From: Motiliproteus sp036961355
GTDB taxonomy: Bacteria > Pseudomonadota > Gammaproteobacteria > Pseudomonadales > Balneatricaceae
NCBI GenBank assembly: GCA_036961355.1
Contig: JBALVL010000022.1
Coordinates: 10,597 to 74,596, forward strand
Direction of reading: 5' to 3'
Length of the DNA stretch: 64,000 bases
The notes beneath the pieces are model-generated. The model ran no database searches. It was not told where the DNA came from and was given only the letters and a program-made list of their open reading frames with translations. This document shows, one piece after another, positions 18,404 to 26,683 of this stretch (its first letter is position 1; each line of letters starts with the position of its first letter). Position numbers and translations under genes: made by a program.

Positions 18404-18928
18404 TTAACCTTCTAAATTATCCTTTCGCGATAGCTTCTTCAACCGCCTCTTCTCTTCCCTTCGTTGGGAGAAAAATGCACTCAACTGCTCGCTACAACGC
18501 TGCGCCAACACCCCGCCACACACCTCCACTCGCCAATTAAACCAGTGACTGCTCAACAACTGGGCCTGACTGGCAACAACGCCCGCCTTCGGCTCATGAG
18601 CACCAAAGACCAATCGATCGATACGGGAATGGATCAATGCTCCGCTGCACATGGTGCAGGGCTCAAGCGTGACGTACAGCGTGGCTCCGGGGAGGCGATA
18701 GTTTTCCTGGGTCTGCGCGGCTTGGCGCAGCGCAACAACTTCGGCGTGGGCGCTGGGATCGTGACTGCTGATCGGTTGGTTAAAACCTTCACCGATAACA
18801 CGCCCATCGACCACCACAACAGCGCCAACAGGCACTTCACCCAATGAAGCGCCCTGCCCGGCCAGTTCGATAGCGCGGTTCATCCAACGCTGATCGACGG
18901 CTTGCTTATCGGTTTCTGATATCGTCAT
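18404..18928 (-). CDS. tadA: tRNA-specific adenosine deaminase
   Basis: A 174-residue zinc-dependent deaminase converting the wobble adenosine of tRNA-Arg(ACG) to inosine. The catalytic HAE is in SAHAEVVAL (about 61-63) and the zinc cysteines are in EPCTMCSGALIHSRI (about 92-106). GEVPVGAVVV is the usual N-terminal strand. The C-terminal tail is highly basic (RREEKRRLKKLSRK), consistent with tRNA binding. The purL/mltF/tadA neighbourhood is conserved in gammaproteobacteria. Confidence 0.95.
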   Translation of the reverse strand: MTISETDKQAVDQRWMNRAIELAGQGASLGEVPVGAVVVVDGRVIGEGFNQPISSHDPSAHAEVVALRQAAQTQENYRLPGATLYVTLEPCTMCSGALIHSRIDRLVFGAHEPKAGVVASQAQLLSSHWFNWRVEVCGGVLAQRCSEQLSAFFSQRREEKRRLKKLSRKDNLEG

Positions 18929-19025
18929 GAAGGTTCTAAGAGGCCGGTAGCTTTCTAACGTTGCTAACAGCGACGCTCAGCTTGAAGGTAATAAAGAGAA
19001 AAATGACCAAATCGCGGGTCGGCTA

Positions 19026-19556
19026 TCAGTTACTCACCTGACGACGGCTGACTGAATCCAGCGTTCGTACCCAGGGTTTATCGCGCAATTTATAAGTTTC
19101 CATCAGCTCAGCAGCCGCCTGCTGTGCTGTTTTGATCGAGCCATAATGGCCAACCAATAGAACTTGCCATAACGAATTATTCTGCTTTAACTCAACCACT
19201 CGACTATCCGGGATCTGCTGTAATTGCTGCAACGTATCGCGACAAGTATCGGCATTACAGGCCAGTAGCTGCAGCGTGTAATTGGCTGCATGGGTCGCCT
19301 GATCGGTCATTTTCACTGTCGATTCTGGACTGGCGTTTGCGATCGAATCGGCCTCAACAGCGCCTTTGAATTCTACCGAGCTGATGTAGCTTTTGCTCCG
19401 GTAAACGCCGGTTCGACCATCTTTCCAGGTAGCACAGAGCCAGACTTCACCGTCGGGCTTGCAGGCTGTCACGCTGCTGACTTCTGCAGCTAACATCAAC
19501 GGCGACAGCAGCATCGTAACGACCAACAAACAGCAGCCAAGCAACTGTTTAATCAT
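19026..19556 (-). CDS. Periplasmic SPOR-domain protein
   Basis: About 176 residues from the ATG at 19556, chosen because GGAAG lies just upstream and the protein then begins with a clear signal peptide (LLGCCLLVVTMLLSPLMLAA). After a short domain with two Cys (ACKPDGEVWLCATW), residues about 90-165 look like a SPOR domain: NYTLQLLACNADTCRDTLQQL, then WQVLLVGHYGSIKTAQQAAAEL. SPOR domains bind denuded glycan at division sites. It lies 78 bases downstream of the larger membrane protein gene on the same strand and is probably co-transcribed. No gene name is justified. Confidence 0.7.
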   Translation of the reverse strand: MIKQLLGCCLLVVTMLLSPLMLAAEVSSVTACKPDGEVWLCATWKDGRTGVYRSKSYISSVEFKGAVEADSIANASPESTVKMTDQATHAANYTLQLLACNADTCRDTLQQLQQIPDSRVVELKQNNSLWQVLLVGHYGSIKTAQQAAAELMETYKLRDKPWVRTLDSVSRRQVSN

Positions 19557-19634
19557 AATTAACTTCCAACGAATTGAGCAAAAACCCAGAGTAGAGAATC
19601 TGACCGACAGGCGCAACCTCGATGACTCCGATGA

Positions 19635-21047
19635 TCAACGATAGACCCTGACAGCAGCGATATGTTTAAACGCTATCGGCAACACCGCATCACCCAATCC
19701 TACTTCCTGATAGATCCGCAGTTCATATGGTTCGACTGATAGCAGCCGCCCTTCAATAAGGTGACCGTTACGGGTCTCGATCCGAATATAATGATCGTTA
19801 TAGCTCGGCAACCGATCCAACTCAGTCAGCCGGAACGATCGAGCTGGCAGGGCAGTGTGACTATTAACCGTCGCGACCGGCCCTGTCACAGCAGGAGCGG
19901 CCTGCTGCGGCTCAACAAAAGGCGTCTGCAATAGCGCTGCTATCGCCTCAACACTGCTTCGCACCTGCTCCTGCGTCGGCTCAACGCCCTCCACAACACC
20001 GTCTCCCTCACCACTCAGCTTCCATTGAATCGACACCGGTTTTACCGGCTTTCCATTAACAGCCAACGTCGGGGTAAAAAGCTGCAGCAACTCTTCGGGG
20101 GATATCTGTGACAAAGCAGAAAATTTTAACGACTTGGTGACAAACAGGTGCATCCGCACATCACCGGGCGCGCGCCAAAAGTCCCGGTACGCTGCAACCA
20201 GTGAATCCGAAAACACCAACCCCAACGCAGCGGCCTGTTCGGCTTCAAGAGCCACATGTCGATCAACAAAATCATCGGCACTTTCCCCGGCGGGCTTAGC
20301 GCAAAAATCAACCAAACGCTGATTATAAGAGCGATCACGGTAATGAATCTTGAGCGGACCCAGTGATGGGTTCGCCAACGCCAGTGTCTTCTTATCGAAC
20401 TCGTTAATACCCAGATCCACTGTTGCCGTAAGCTCGGTCTCAAACATCTGATCCACCGACTGACTGAGCTGCAACTGCAGCAGTTTAGTCGTTTGATCAA
20501 AGTGGTAATCACCCGCCAGGTTCAATACGAGTTGGCGATAACCCAACTTCTTTAGTAACTCCAGCTCAGTAACCCCCTGCATGGCAGCCTCACAACCGAG
20601 CATCCACTCCTCTGGCTGAACCAGTGCCGCCTGGGCGGCAAACTGTTTAAGCATCGCCCCTGACAGGTCTATAGCAATACCTTGCACTTCGACAGCCAGC
20701 TGCTGCGGTAACTTTCCCTTCTCGATATCACGTTTGATCGAGAACAGCTCCATCAAGCCGGGTGCTTTGACCCGAATCGCCGCTATCGATACACCTTCGG
20801 TCTGGCCAACAGCATTAATTTTTATATCACGGACTCCGGCCACTCCGTCAAAACCGGTTTCGATGGAGCCGTACTGCAACTGCGCCACCGGCGCTAATTG
20901 CTGGCCAAAATTCTCCACTACCGATCGAACCTGATACCAGTAGTAGCCTTTGATTACACCAAAAGCGACCGCCAACACCACTATCAGCAATAACAAAACG
21001 CGCAATATTTGTCGCAAAATCAATAATCGAAATAGAGGTCTTTTCAT
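19635..21047 (-). CDS. Conserved membrane-anchored protein with C-terminal Sm-like fold, function unknown
   Basis: About 470 residues from the ATG at 21047 (MKRPLFRLLILRQ). An earlier in-frame ATG at 21095 adds non-membrane residues and has no better ribosome site. One N-terminal membrane segment (about 15-35) is followed by a large extracytoplasmic part. The final 55 residues (YIRIETRNGHLIEGRLLSVE, ending IAAVRVYR) look like a small beta-barrel of the Sm/LSm type, a visual impression only. A Pro/Ala-rich linker precedes it. A gene of this type often sits near mltF/tadA in pseudomonads and relatives. With the adjacent SPOR gene it may form an envelope unit. Confidence 0.6.
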   Translation of the reverse strand: MKRPLFRLLILRQILRVLLLLIVVLAVAFGVIKGYYWYQVRSVVENFGQQLAPVAQLQYGSIETGFDGVAGVRDIKINAVGQTEGVSIAAIRVKAPGLMELFSIKRDIEKGKLPQQLAVEVQGIAIDLSGAMLKQFAAQAALVQPEEWMLGCEAAMQGVTELELLKKLGYRQLVLNLAGDYHFDQTTKLLQLQLSQSVDQMFETELTATVDLGINEFDKKTLALANPSLGPLKIHYRDRSYNQRLVDFCAKPAGESADDFVDRHVALEAEQAAALGLVFSDSLVAAYRDFWRAPGDVRMHLFVTKSLKFSALSQISPEELLQLFTPTLAVNGKPVKPVSIQWKLSGEGDGVVEGVEPTQEQVRSSVEAIAALLQTPFVEPQQAAPAVTGPVATVNSHTALPARSFRLTELDRLPSYNDHYIRIETRNGHLIEGRLLSVEPYELRIYQEVGLGDAVLPIAFKHIAAVRVYR

Positions 21048-21177
21048 GACAACAACCGGATACTTTTCCTTGTAGGGCACGCAGCCCGAAACCATTTGGC
21101 GTTCACTTTAAAACAAACCGTAGAGTCATACCAATTTTGGAGGTGAGAAGACCTCACGCGCGGAGCGCTTTGCTGGT

Positions 21178-21294
21178 CCAGCTTCAATGCTCGTCTGTGC
21201 AGAAGGGGGGGATAGGGAGTTCATCTTGTGGTTTTTGTGCACTCGGTAAAAACCGAAAACAAACAAAATCGCGCAGAGGACTGTGCTCCCACAG
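21178..21294. repeat. Direct repeat, copy A (117 bp)
   Basis: It is nearly identical to 21567-21681, differing at scattered positions and by small indels. Both copies contain the hairpin GGTTTTT-gtgcactcggt-AAAAACC (21230-21254 here) and end in a REP palindrome. The two copies lie about 390 bases apart in the same orientation. Confidence 0.8.
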
Positions 21295-21334
21295 AGAATG
21301 TATGACTTGAAGGAGCCCAGTCCTCTGGACGATA
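21268..21334. repeat. REP pair (BIME-like), first copy
   Basis: Two inverted REP-like palindromes. On the minus strand, 21268-21292 reads GTGGGAGCACAGTCCTCTGC followed by GCGAT. On the plus strand, 21309-21334 reads GAAGGAGCCCAGTCCTCTGG followed by ACGAT. The GT(A/G)GGAGC foot plus a short hairpin and terminal CGAT is the layout of REPs mobilised by RAYT transposases in pseudomonads. Confidence 0.65.
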
Positions 21335-21382
21335 TTTGATACCGGGTAACCAAGACTTTTATGGCTGAATTATTTAGGTGGC

Positions 21383-21413
21383 TGATGGCCTTGTTGCGCC
21401 CCGCCGGGTGCGT
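21383..21413. repeat. Left imperfect inverted repeat
   Basis: 31 bases (TGATGGCCTTGTTGCGCCCC then GCCGGGTGCGT) matching 27 of 31 bases of the reverse complement of 22012-22042. Together they bound a 660-bp segment without a transposase. No flanking target-site duplication was found, so a mobile origin is not proven. Confidence 0.6.
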
Positions 21414-21566
21414 CAAGGATATGCTCCCCATATCCTTAACAATCCTAGGCGGCCCCTGCTGCTTGATCGGCTGCGCCGATTGCACTGCGCGTTTCACTGC
21501 CATAGGGGCTTGACGGAAACTCGCTCGCTACGCTCTCTCAAACAACCGTCTTCGCTGATCCCTATA

Positions 21567-21681
21567 CCAGCTGCAATGTTCGTCTGTGCAGAAAGGGGGG
21601 ATGTGGAGTTCATCCTGTGGTTTTTGTGCACTCGGTAAAAACCGAAAATAAAAAATCGCGCAGAGGACTGTGCTCCTACAG
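21567..21681. repeat. Direct repeat, copy B (115 bp)
   Basis: Second copy of the 21178-21294 repeat, same orientation, again carrying the GGTTTTT/AAAAACC hairpin (21619-21643) and ending in a REP palindrome. Confidence 0.8.
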
Positions 21682-21724
21682 CATCAGTCATCATCAAACC
21701 GTAGGAGCCAGCCTGCTGGCGATC
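21655..21724. repeat. REP pair (BIME-like), second copy
   Basis: Minus-strand REP at 21655-21679 (GTAGGAGCACAGTCCTCTGC then GCGAT) and plus-strand REP at 21701-21724 (GTAGGAGCCAGCCTGCTGGC then GATC). The second is very like the common GTAGGAGCnnGCYTGCnnGCGAT REPs of pseudomonads. The two are oppositely oriented, as in a BIME. Confidence 0.7.
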
Positions 21725-22011
21725 TTGAATCAACCCCAATCTCTCGTTCGAAGCACCCCCCCTTCGACGCAGGCGAGCATTGCTGCTTGGCGATGGAGTA
21801 GAGCTGCGAGTGTTTGAGGTGGCGAAGCCGCCGAGTTTCCGCAGCGACCATCGACAAGTAGCAAGCGCAGTGACAAATTGGCAGGAAGCCAATTTGCACA
21901 GCCACAGGCTGCCCGTCAGGGTGAGGCACATGGATGTGCCGAATGAAGCGACGCAGCCGACAAGTCGTGGGGAAAGCATTTTTGGGTTCGTTTTTGATGC
22001 TTCAAAAATGA

Positions 22012-22042
22012 ACGCGCCCGGCGGGGCGCAATAGAGCCATCA
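22012..22042. repeat. Right imperfect inverted repeat
   Basis: Partner of 21383-21413. The shared core is GCGCCCCGCCGGG on one strand and its complement on the other. Confidence 0.6.
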
Positions 22043-22334
22043 CCCAAGCACCGACAAATCAGAAAAAACCTAATGGATCAAATAGCTGAGTCTGATACTG
22101 TCTAGTGATCAACGGTGCTTCTAGCGCCTCAAGGTTAAAGCGCTATGTAATCTCCATAATGCGACAAGGGCCCACTGTTAAAGAGTGTGGACCCTCCACT
22201 ACGCAGCACCCTTCGGTTGCCGGTCAAATAGGGGTGCTGCGCCCCCACGGCCCACCCCATGACAATGGTTGCCACACAAGGTGGCTAAGTCGCTTCGCTC
22301 CAGTTAAATGGATCGAAGTAATTAAGCGGACGCC

Positions 22335-23015
22335 TTACTTCTCATTCAATTTATTATTTAATTTCTCAAGAGCACGGTGGTACGGCGTATCCTCAACCAT
22401 CTGTTTCACGACGTGTGATTTCTCAATCATATTTCGACTGCGGGAAATGGGCGCATAGTAATCGGCTGCATTAATCATTGGGTACTTTGCTAAAAGCGAC
22501 TTTCTTGCTTCCGTATAAGCTCTTTCAATATGCCTTTTCAGATATATTATGTGCTCCCCAATGGCAAAACTTTGATCGTCATCGTACTTGGATGGCACTC
22601 CTTGGAACGCACCACCTTCACCAAACGTGCGGTTAAGGAAAATCAAAGCTCCCCGAGGTTTGACTCCCTTTCCATGATCCTTTTTCTCAAAACCTCCATG
22701 TATACGGTTAGCCTCATTAAGGTGACATAGCGCGTGTCTGAAGAAATTAATCAAGTCGGTTACATCAGCCACTTGCTTTGCTTTAGCCACGTGTAATTCT
22801 GTCGTATTCAATACGTCGTCAACGAAATCAACTCTCTGGTCATATTTCTCGGCTTTAAACATCAAGTCATCTAGGCAAATCATTAGGTCAATAAAAGCGG
22901 ATCGAACAAGAGGGTGACTATGATTATGAGGCCCGAATATGTCCGTGGACAGAAGGGTTTCTATCCTTTCCAAGCCTTCTTGGATTTCCGATTTATCATA
23001 TCTATCCATTTCCAT
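22335..23015 (-). CDS. Orphan protein with R-x4-H motif, possible HEPN-like
   Basis: A 226-residue, mostly helical-looking soluble protein that I do not recognise. The ATG at 23015 is preceded by GGAAGGTG about ten bases upstream, so the gene is probably translated. It is clearly AT-richer than its neighbours (frequent AAA, ATT and TTA codons), which suggests transfer. Residues 85-101 read VTDLINFFRHALCHLNE, giving Arg93-x4-His98, the spacing of the HEPN ribonuclease active site, in a helix after a long N-terminal helical region. HEPN proteins act in toxin-antitoxin and phage-defence systems, often with a nucleotidyltransferase partner, and none is adjacent here. The HEPN idea is a motif-level guess. 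The gene sits between the repeat island and a terminator, with no operon partner. Confidence 0.6.
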   Translation of the reverse strand: MEMDRYDKSEIQEGLERIETLLSTDIFGPHNHSHPLVRSAFIDLMICLDDLMFKAEKYDQRVDFVDDVLNTTELHVAKAKQVADVTDLINFFRHALCHLNEANRIHGGFEKKDHGKGVKPRGALIFLNRTFGEGGAFQGVPSKYDDDQSFAIGEHIIYLKRHIERAYTEARKSLLAKYPMINAADYYAPISRSRNMIEKSHVVKQMVEDTPYHRALEKLNNKLNEK

Positions 23016-23123
23016 TATGCGTATACACCTTCCATCTGTAAGGGCTTGATCATTATGCTATACGTATGCACATGCTCAAAGGGTTCTTCAGAAAAACAAC
23101 CACACATAATCGGTATTTGATGT

Positions 23124-23163
23124 GTAAAAAAGCCCCAGCGCCGATCAATGATCGCTGGGGCTT
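23124..23163 (-). terminator. Rho-independent terminator (minus strand)
   Basis: The 11-bp stem AAGCCCCAGCG/CGCTGGGGCTT (23130-23140 and 23153-23163) is followed on the minus strand by a T6 run at 23129-23124. It lies downstream of guaA as a second, tandem terminator, and just upstream of the orphan gene. Confidence 0.75.
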
Positions 23164-23270
23164 ATTGAGCCAATGACGGCAGTCACCGGTAACATAAATC
23201 GCAATTATACGTAGTGATGAGTTTTATGGCCTCGGCTGAAACAGCCTGCCCTAAAAGCTTACCCACAAAC

Positions 23271-23298
23271 AAAAAACCCGCCTCTCGGCGGGTTTTTT
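23271..23298. terminator. Rho-independent terminator, bidirectional, at guaA 3' end
   Basis: Perfect 12-bp arms AAAAAACCCGCC (23271-23282) and GGCGGGTTTTTT (23287-23298) with a TCTC loop, 22 bases beyond the guaA stop. The symmetric A and T tracts make it work on either strand. Confidence 0.9.
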
Positions 23299-23320
23299 AA
23301 TCACTCAACAACAACCAAGT

Positions 23321-24898
23321 TTATTCCCACTCAATCGTCGCTGGTGGCTTACTAGAAACATCATACGCCACCCGAGAAATCCCCGAGATTTCGTTGATGA
23401 TTCGACCCGACACGGTCTCCAACAACTCGTACGGTAGATGCGCCCAACGCGCCGTCATAAAGTCGACGGTCTCAACCGCACGCAGCGACACCACATACTC
23501 GTAACGACGACCATCGCCGACAACACCCACCGACTTAACCGGCAGGAACACCACAAACGCCTGACTGGTTTTGTGGTACCAGCCCGAACGGTGCAGCTCT
23601 TCGATGAAGATCGCATCGGCTTCGCGCAGGATGTCAGCATACTCTTTCTTTACTTCGCCAAGGATACGCACACCCAGACCTGGTCCCGGGAAAGGGTGAC
23701 GGTAGACCATGTCGTACGGTAGGCCCAGCTCCAGACCGATCTTACGCACTTCGTCTTTGAACAGTTCGCGCAGTGGCTCGACCAGCTCCAGCGCCATGTC
23801 GTCCGGCAGACCGCCGACGTTGTGGTGCGATTTGATCATGTGCGCCCCGCCGGTCTTGCCGGCGGCGGACTCGATCACGTCTGGGTAGATAGTGCCTTGT
23901 GCCAGCCACTTAACGTTGTCGATCTTGTTTGATTCTGCGTCGAACACTTCAATAAAGGTGTTGCCAATCGCTTTACGCTTGGCTTCTGGGTCAGACACAC
24001 CCTTGAGTTTGCCCAGGAACAGCTCTTCGGCGTCGACACGGATCACCTTGACGCCCATGTTCTTGGCGAACATGTCCATCACCTGATCACCCTCGTGCTT
24101 ACGCAGCAGGCCGTTGTCGACAAACACACAGGTCAACTGATCGCCGATCGCTTTGTGCAGCAGCGCCGCGACCACCGATGAATCAACACCGCCAGACAGA
24201 CCCAACAACACATGGTCGGTACCGACCTGCTTGCGGACGGTCTCGATCGCATCCTTGGCGATATTGCTCGGCGTCCACAGCGCTTCGCATTCACAGATAT
24301 CACGCACGAAGCGGGTAACAATACGCTCGCCCTGCTTAGTGTGGGTAACTTCGGGGTGGAACTGAACACCGTAGAACTTGCGAATTTCGTCGTAAATACC
24401 GGCGATCGGCGCGCTCTCGGTGGCGGCCATCAGGTGGAAGCCTTCGGGCATCTGGACCACTTTGTCACCGTGGCTCATCCACACATCAAGCAGCAGCACG
24501 CCGTTATTGGCGACATGATCCTCGATCCCTTCTAATAACGAACTCTTACCTTCAACGCGTACCTGGGCGTAGCCAAATTCGCGCAGATCGGATGCTTCAA
24601 CCTTGCCGCCCAGCTGCTCGGCCATGGTCTGCATGCCGTAACAGATACCCAGTACCGGCACACCCAGCTCGAACACGACCTGCGGTGCGCGTGGGGTATC
24701 TGAACCAGTCACCGACTCAGGGCCACCGGCGAGAATGACGCCCTTGGGGTTAAACTCACGGATTTCGGCTTCGGTCATATCAAAGGCGCGGACTTCGGAA
24801 TAGACACCACACTCACGCACACGGCGGGCGATCAACTGGGTGTACTGAGAACCGAAATCAAGGATCAGGATGCGCTGTGCATGGATATTTTGTGACAC
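23321..24898 (-). CDS. guaA: GMP synthase (glutamine-hydrolysing)
   Basis: A 525-residue enzyme amidating XMP to GMP. The start codon is GTG at 24898, with GGAG nine bases upstream. The N-terminal class I amidotransferase has LDFGSQYTQLIARRVRE, the nucleophile in GICYGMQTMAEQLGG and HPEVTHT. The ATP-pyrophosphatase domain has GLSGGVDSSVVAALL (about residue 232) and the C-terminal dimerisation domain has RHPFPGPGLGVRILGE. It follows guaB by 174 bases with a terminator between, so some transcripts probably read through from a guaBA operon while others stop after guaB. Confidence 0.97.
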   Translation of the reverse strand: MSQNIHAQRILILDFGSQYTQLIARRVRECGVYSEVRAFDMTEAEIREFNPKGVILAGGPESVTGSDTPRAPQVVFELGVPVLGICYGMQTMAEQLGGKVEASDLREFGYAQVRVEGKSSLLEGIEDHVANNGVLLLDVWMSHGDKVVQMPEGFHLMAATESAPIAGIYDEIRKFYGVQFHPEVTHTKQGERIVTRFVRDICECEALWTPSNIAKDAIETVRKQVGTDHVLLGLSGGVDSSVVAALLHKAIGDQLTCVFVDNGLLRKHEGDQVMDMFAKNMGVKVIRVDAEELFLGKLKGVSDPEAKRKAIGNTFIEVFDAESNKIDNVKWLAQGTIYPDVIESAAGKTGGAHMIKSHHNVGGLPDDMALELVEPLRELFKDEVRKIGLELGLPYDMVYRHPFPGPGLGVRILGEVKKEYADILREADAIFIEELHRSGWYHKTSQAFVVFLPVKSVGVVGDGRRYEYVVSLRAVETVDFMTARWAHLPYELLETVSGRIINEISGISRVAYDVSSKPPATIEWE

Positions 24899-25013
24899 GG
24901 TGGTTATCTCCGCTGTGGGCCAGGCGATGGCGAGGCCTTGGTATTACTAAAGTTGTTTCAACTGCCGTTCTCGCCATCCATGGCTACCACGGCATACCGT
25001 CCATCCTTGGACA

Positions 25014-25048
25014 TAAAAATAAAATGGGGCTGCATCACCACAGCCCCA
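25014..25048 (-). terminator. Terminator between guaB and guaA
   Basis: Stem TGGGGCTG/CAGCCCCA (25025-25032 and 25041-25048), followed on the minus strand by a T-rich tract (TTTTATTTTTAT). It may act as an attenuating terminator, lowering guaA expression relative to guaB. Confidence 0.7.
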
Positions 25049-25072
25049 CTCCTAACTTGTTGGATAAAAGGA

Positions 25073-26542
25073 TCAGCTGACCCGATAGTTCGGCGCTTCC
25101 TTGGTGATCGTCACGTCGTGAACGTGGCTCTCTTTCATGCCAGCGCCGGTAATCCGGACAAACTCGGGTTTGGTACGCATCTGCTCAATATCGGCGCTGC
25201 CGGTGTAACCCATGCTCGAACGTAGACCGCCCATCAGTTGGTGTACCACTGCAGCCATCGGCCCTTTACAGGCGACCCTGCCTTCGATCCCTTCGGGCAC
25301 CAGCTTTTCAGCACCGGCATCAGCGTCCTGGAAATAACGGTCGGACGAGCCTTGCGACTGCGCCATGGCACCGATCGAACCCATGCCCCTGTACGCTTTG
25401 TATGCACGCCCCTGATACAACTCAATTTCACCCGGCGCTTCGTCGGTACCGGCCAACATGCTGCCGATCATCACCGCGCTAGCACCGGCGGCGATCGCCT
25501 TGGCCAGATCACCGGAGAAACGCACCCCACCGTCTGCGATCAACGGCACACCTCGATCTTTCAGCGCCGCAGCAACATTGGCTACTGCCGAGATCTGCGG
25601 CACACCAACGCCGGCAACGATACGCGTGGTACAGATCGAGCCCGGACCTATTCCCACCTTAACGCCGTCAGCACCGGCATCGGCCAGCGCAATAGCAGCA
25701 CCCGCGGTAGCGATATTTCCGCCGATGACCTGTACTTCAGGGAAGTTTTTCTTAGCCCAGCGTACTCGATCAATGACCCCTTTCGAGTGGCCATGAGCCG
25801 TATCGATGATGATCACATCGACACCGGCTTTCGCCAACGCGGCAATACGGTCAGGCGTTTCTGGGCCAGTGCCCACTGCGGCACCGACGATCAGACGGCC
25901 TTCGCTGTCTTTAGTAGCGTTAGGGTAGGCTTTGGCCTTGTTCATATCCTTAACCGTCATCATCCCTTTGAGATGAAAATCGGCATCGACTACCAGAATC
26001 TTCTCGATCCGATGCTGTCGCAGCAAGTTCCGAACCTTGTCAGGGGCCACCCCTTCCTGGACTGTCACCAGACGATCTTTGGGGGTCATGATCGAATCAA
26101 CAGTGGCGTCAAGATGGCGCTCAAAGCGCATATCACGACTGGTCACGATACCCACCAAGTCATCACCATCGACCACAGGAAAGCCTGAGAAACCATGCTT
26201 TTCGGCCAACTTGTGCAGCTCACCAACCGACAAGTCGGGCGAACAGATCACCGGGTCTTTCACCACACCACTTTCGAAACGCTTCACTTTAAGCACTTCG
26301 GCAGCCTGCTGTTCGATGGTCATATTCTTGTGGACGATGCCGATACCGCCCTCTTGCGCCATCGCAATCGCTAGGCGTGACTCGGTCACGGTATCCATCG
26401 CGGCAGATAGCAGCGGTACATTAAGCTCGATACCTTTGGTCAACCGAGTCTTGAGACTGACGTCTTTTGGCAACACTTCAGAGTAACCGGGGACCAACAA
26501 CACATCGTCGAAGGTCAGTGCTTCCTGAGCAACTCGTAACAT
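25073..26542 (-). CDS. guaB: Inosine-5'-monophosphate dehydrogenase
   Basis: A 489-residue enzyme oxidising IMP to XMP with NAD+. The start at 26542 (MLRVAQEALTFDDVLL) has GGAGG eight bases upstream; upstream in-frame sequence is not conserved. Two CBS domains (about 95-205) are inserted in the TIM barrel. The catalytic loop is GPGSICTTRIVAGVG, with the nucleophilic Cys, and the flap contains YRGMGSIGAM. It is the first gene of the guaBA pair and feeds GuaA directly. Confidence 0.97.
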   Translation of the reverse strand: MLRVAQEALTFDDVLLVPGYSEVLPKDVSLKTRLTKGIELNVPLLSAAMDTVTESRLAIAMAQEGGIGIVHKNMTIEQQAAEVLKVKRFESGVVKDPVICSPDLSVGELHKLAEKHGFSGFPVVDGDDLVGIVTSRDMRFERHLDATVDSIMTPKDRLVTVQEGVAPDKVRNLLRQHRIEKILVVDADFHLKGMMTVKDMNKAKAYPNATKDSEGRLIVGAAVGTGPETPDRIAALAKAGVDVIIIDTAHGHSKGVIDRVRWAKKNFPEVQVIGGNIATAGAAIALADAGADGVKVGIGPGSICTTRIVAGVGVPQISAVANVAAALKDRGVPLIADGGVRFSGDLAKAIAAGASAVMIGSMLAGTDEAPGEIELYQGRAYKAYRGMGSIGAMAQSQGSSDRYFQDADAGAEKLVPEGIEGRVACKGPMAAVVHQLMGGLRSSMGYTGSADIEQMRTKPEFVRITGAGMKESHVHDVTITKEAPNYRVS

Positions 26543-26683
26543 AATAAAAACCTCCAAAAGTGATTTGGCAATAGCCAGAAACAGAAACAACCCCAAAATC
26601 CTTAACAAGAGCCGATCTGGATAAGATCCAGAATCTCCCTAGGACAGGGTGTCGCTGAAAAAAAGGACGGATTATATAACGAC

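Larger units (their letters stand above)
21048..22334. other. 1.3-kb gene-free repetitive island
   Basis: No credible gene is present. Open frames here overlap repeats, lack ribosome sites, and two of them encode the same peptide because of the direct repeat. The stretch holds two REP pairs, a duplicated segment of about 115 bp, and a 660-bp segment (21383-22042) bounded by imperfect 31-bp inverted repeats. A further perfect 10-bp inverted repeat lies at 22202-22211 and 22232-22241. No transposase, integrase or RAYT gene is visible in the window. It separates the core mltF-side genes from the AT-rich orphan at 22335-23015. Confidence 0.6.

Noticed and set aside
21126..21503. 125-codon minus-strand open frame in the repeat island
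   Set aside because: Shares its FYRVHKNHKMNS peptide with the other frame only because of the 115-bp duplication; no start signal or family match.
21494..21979. 161-codon minus-strand open frame in the repeat island
   Set aside because: It runs through the second direct repeat and the REP pair; part of it repeats the peptide of another frame at 21126-21503. No ribosome site, unusual composition, so treated as chance coding in repeats.
22280..22334. Integron attC-like hairpin downstream of the orphan gene
   Set aside because: An imperfect stem (CTTCGCTCC/GGATCGAAG) exists, but no convincing R'/R'' core sites or second cassette were found, and no integrase is near.
25238..26188. 316-codon plus-strand open frame opposite guaB
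   Set aside because: Antisense shadow of a highly conserved gene, biased codons, no ribosome site.
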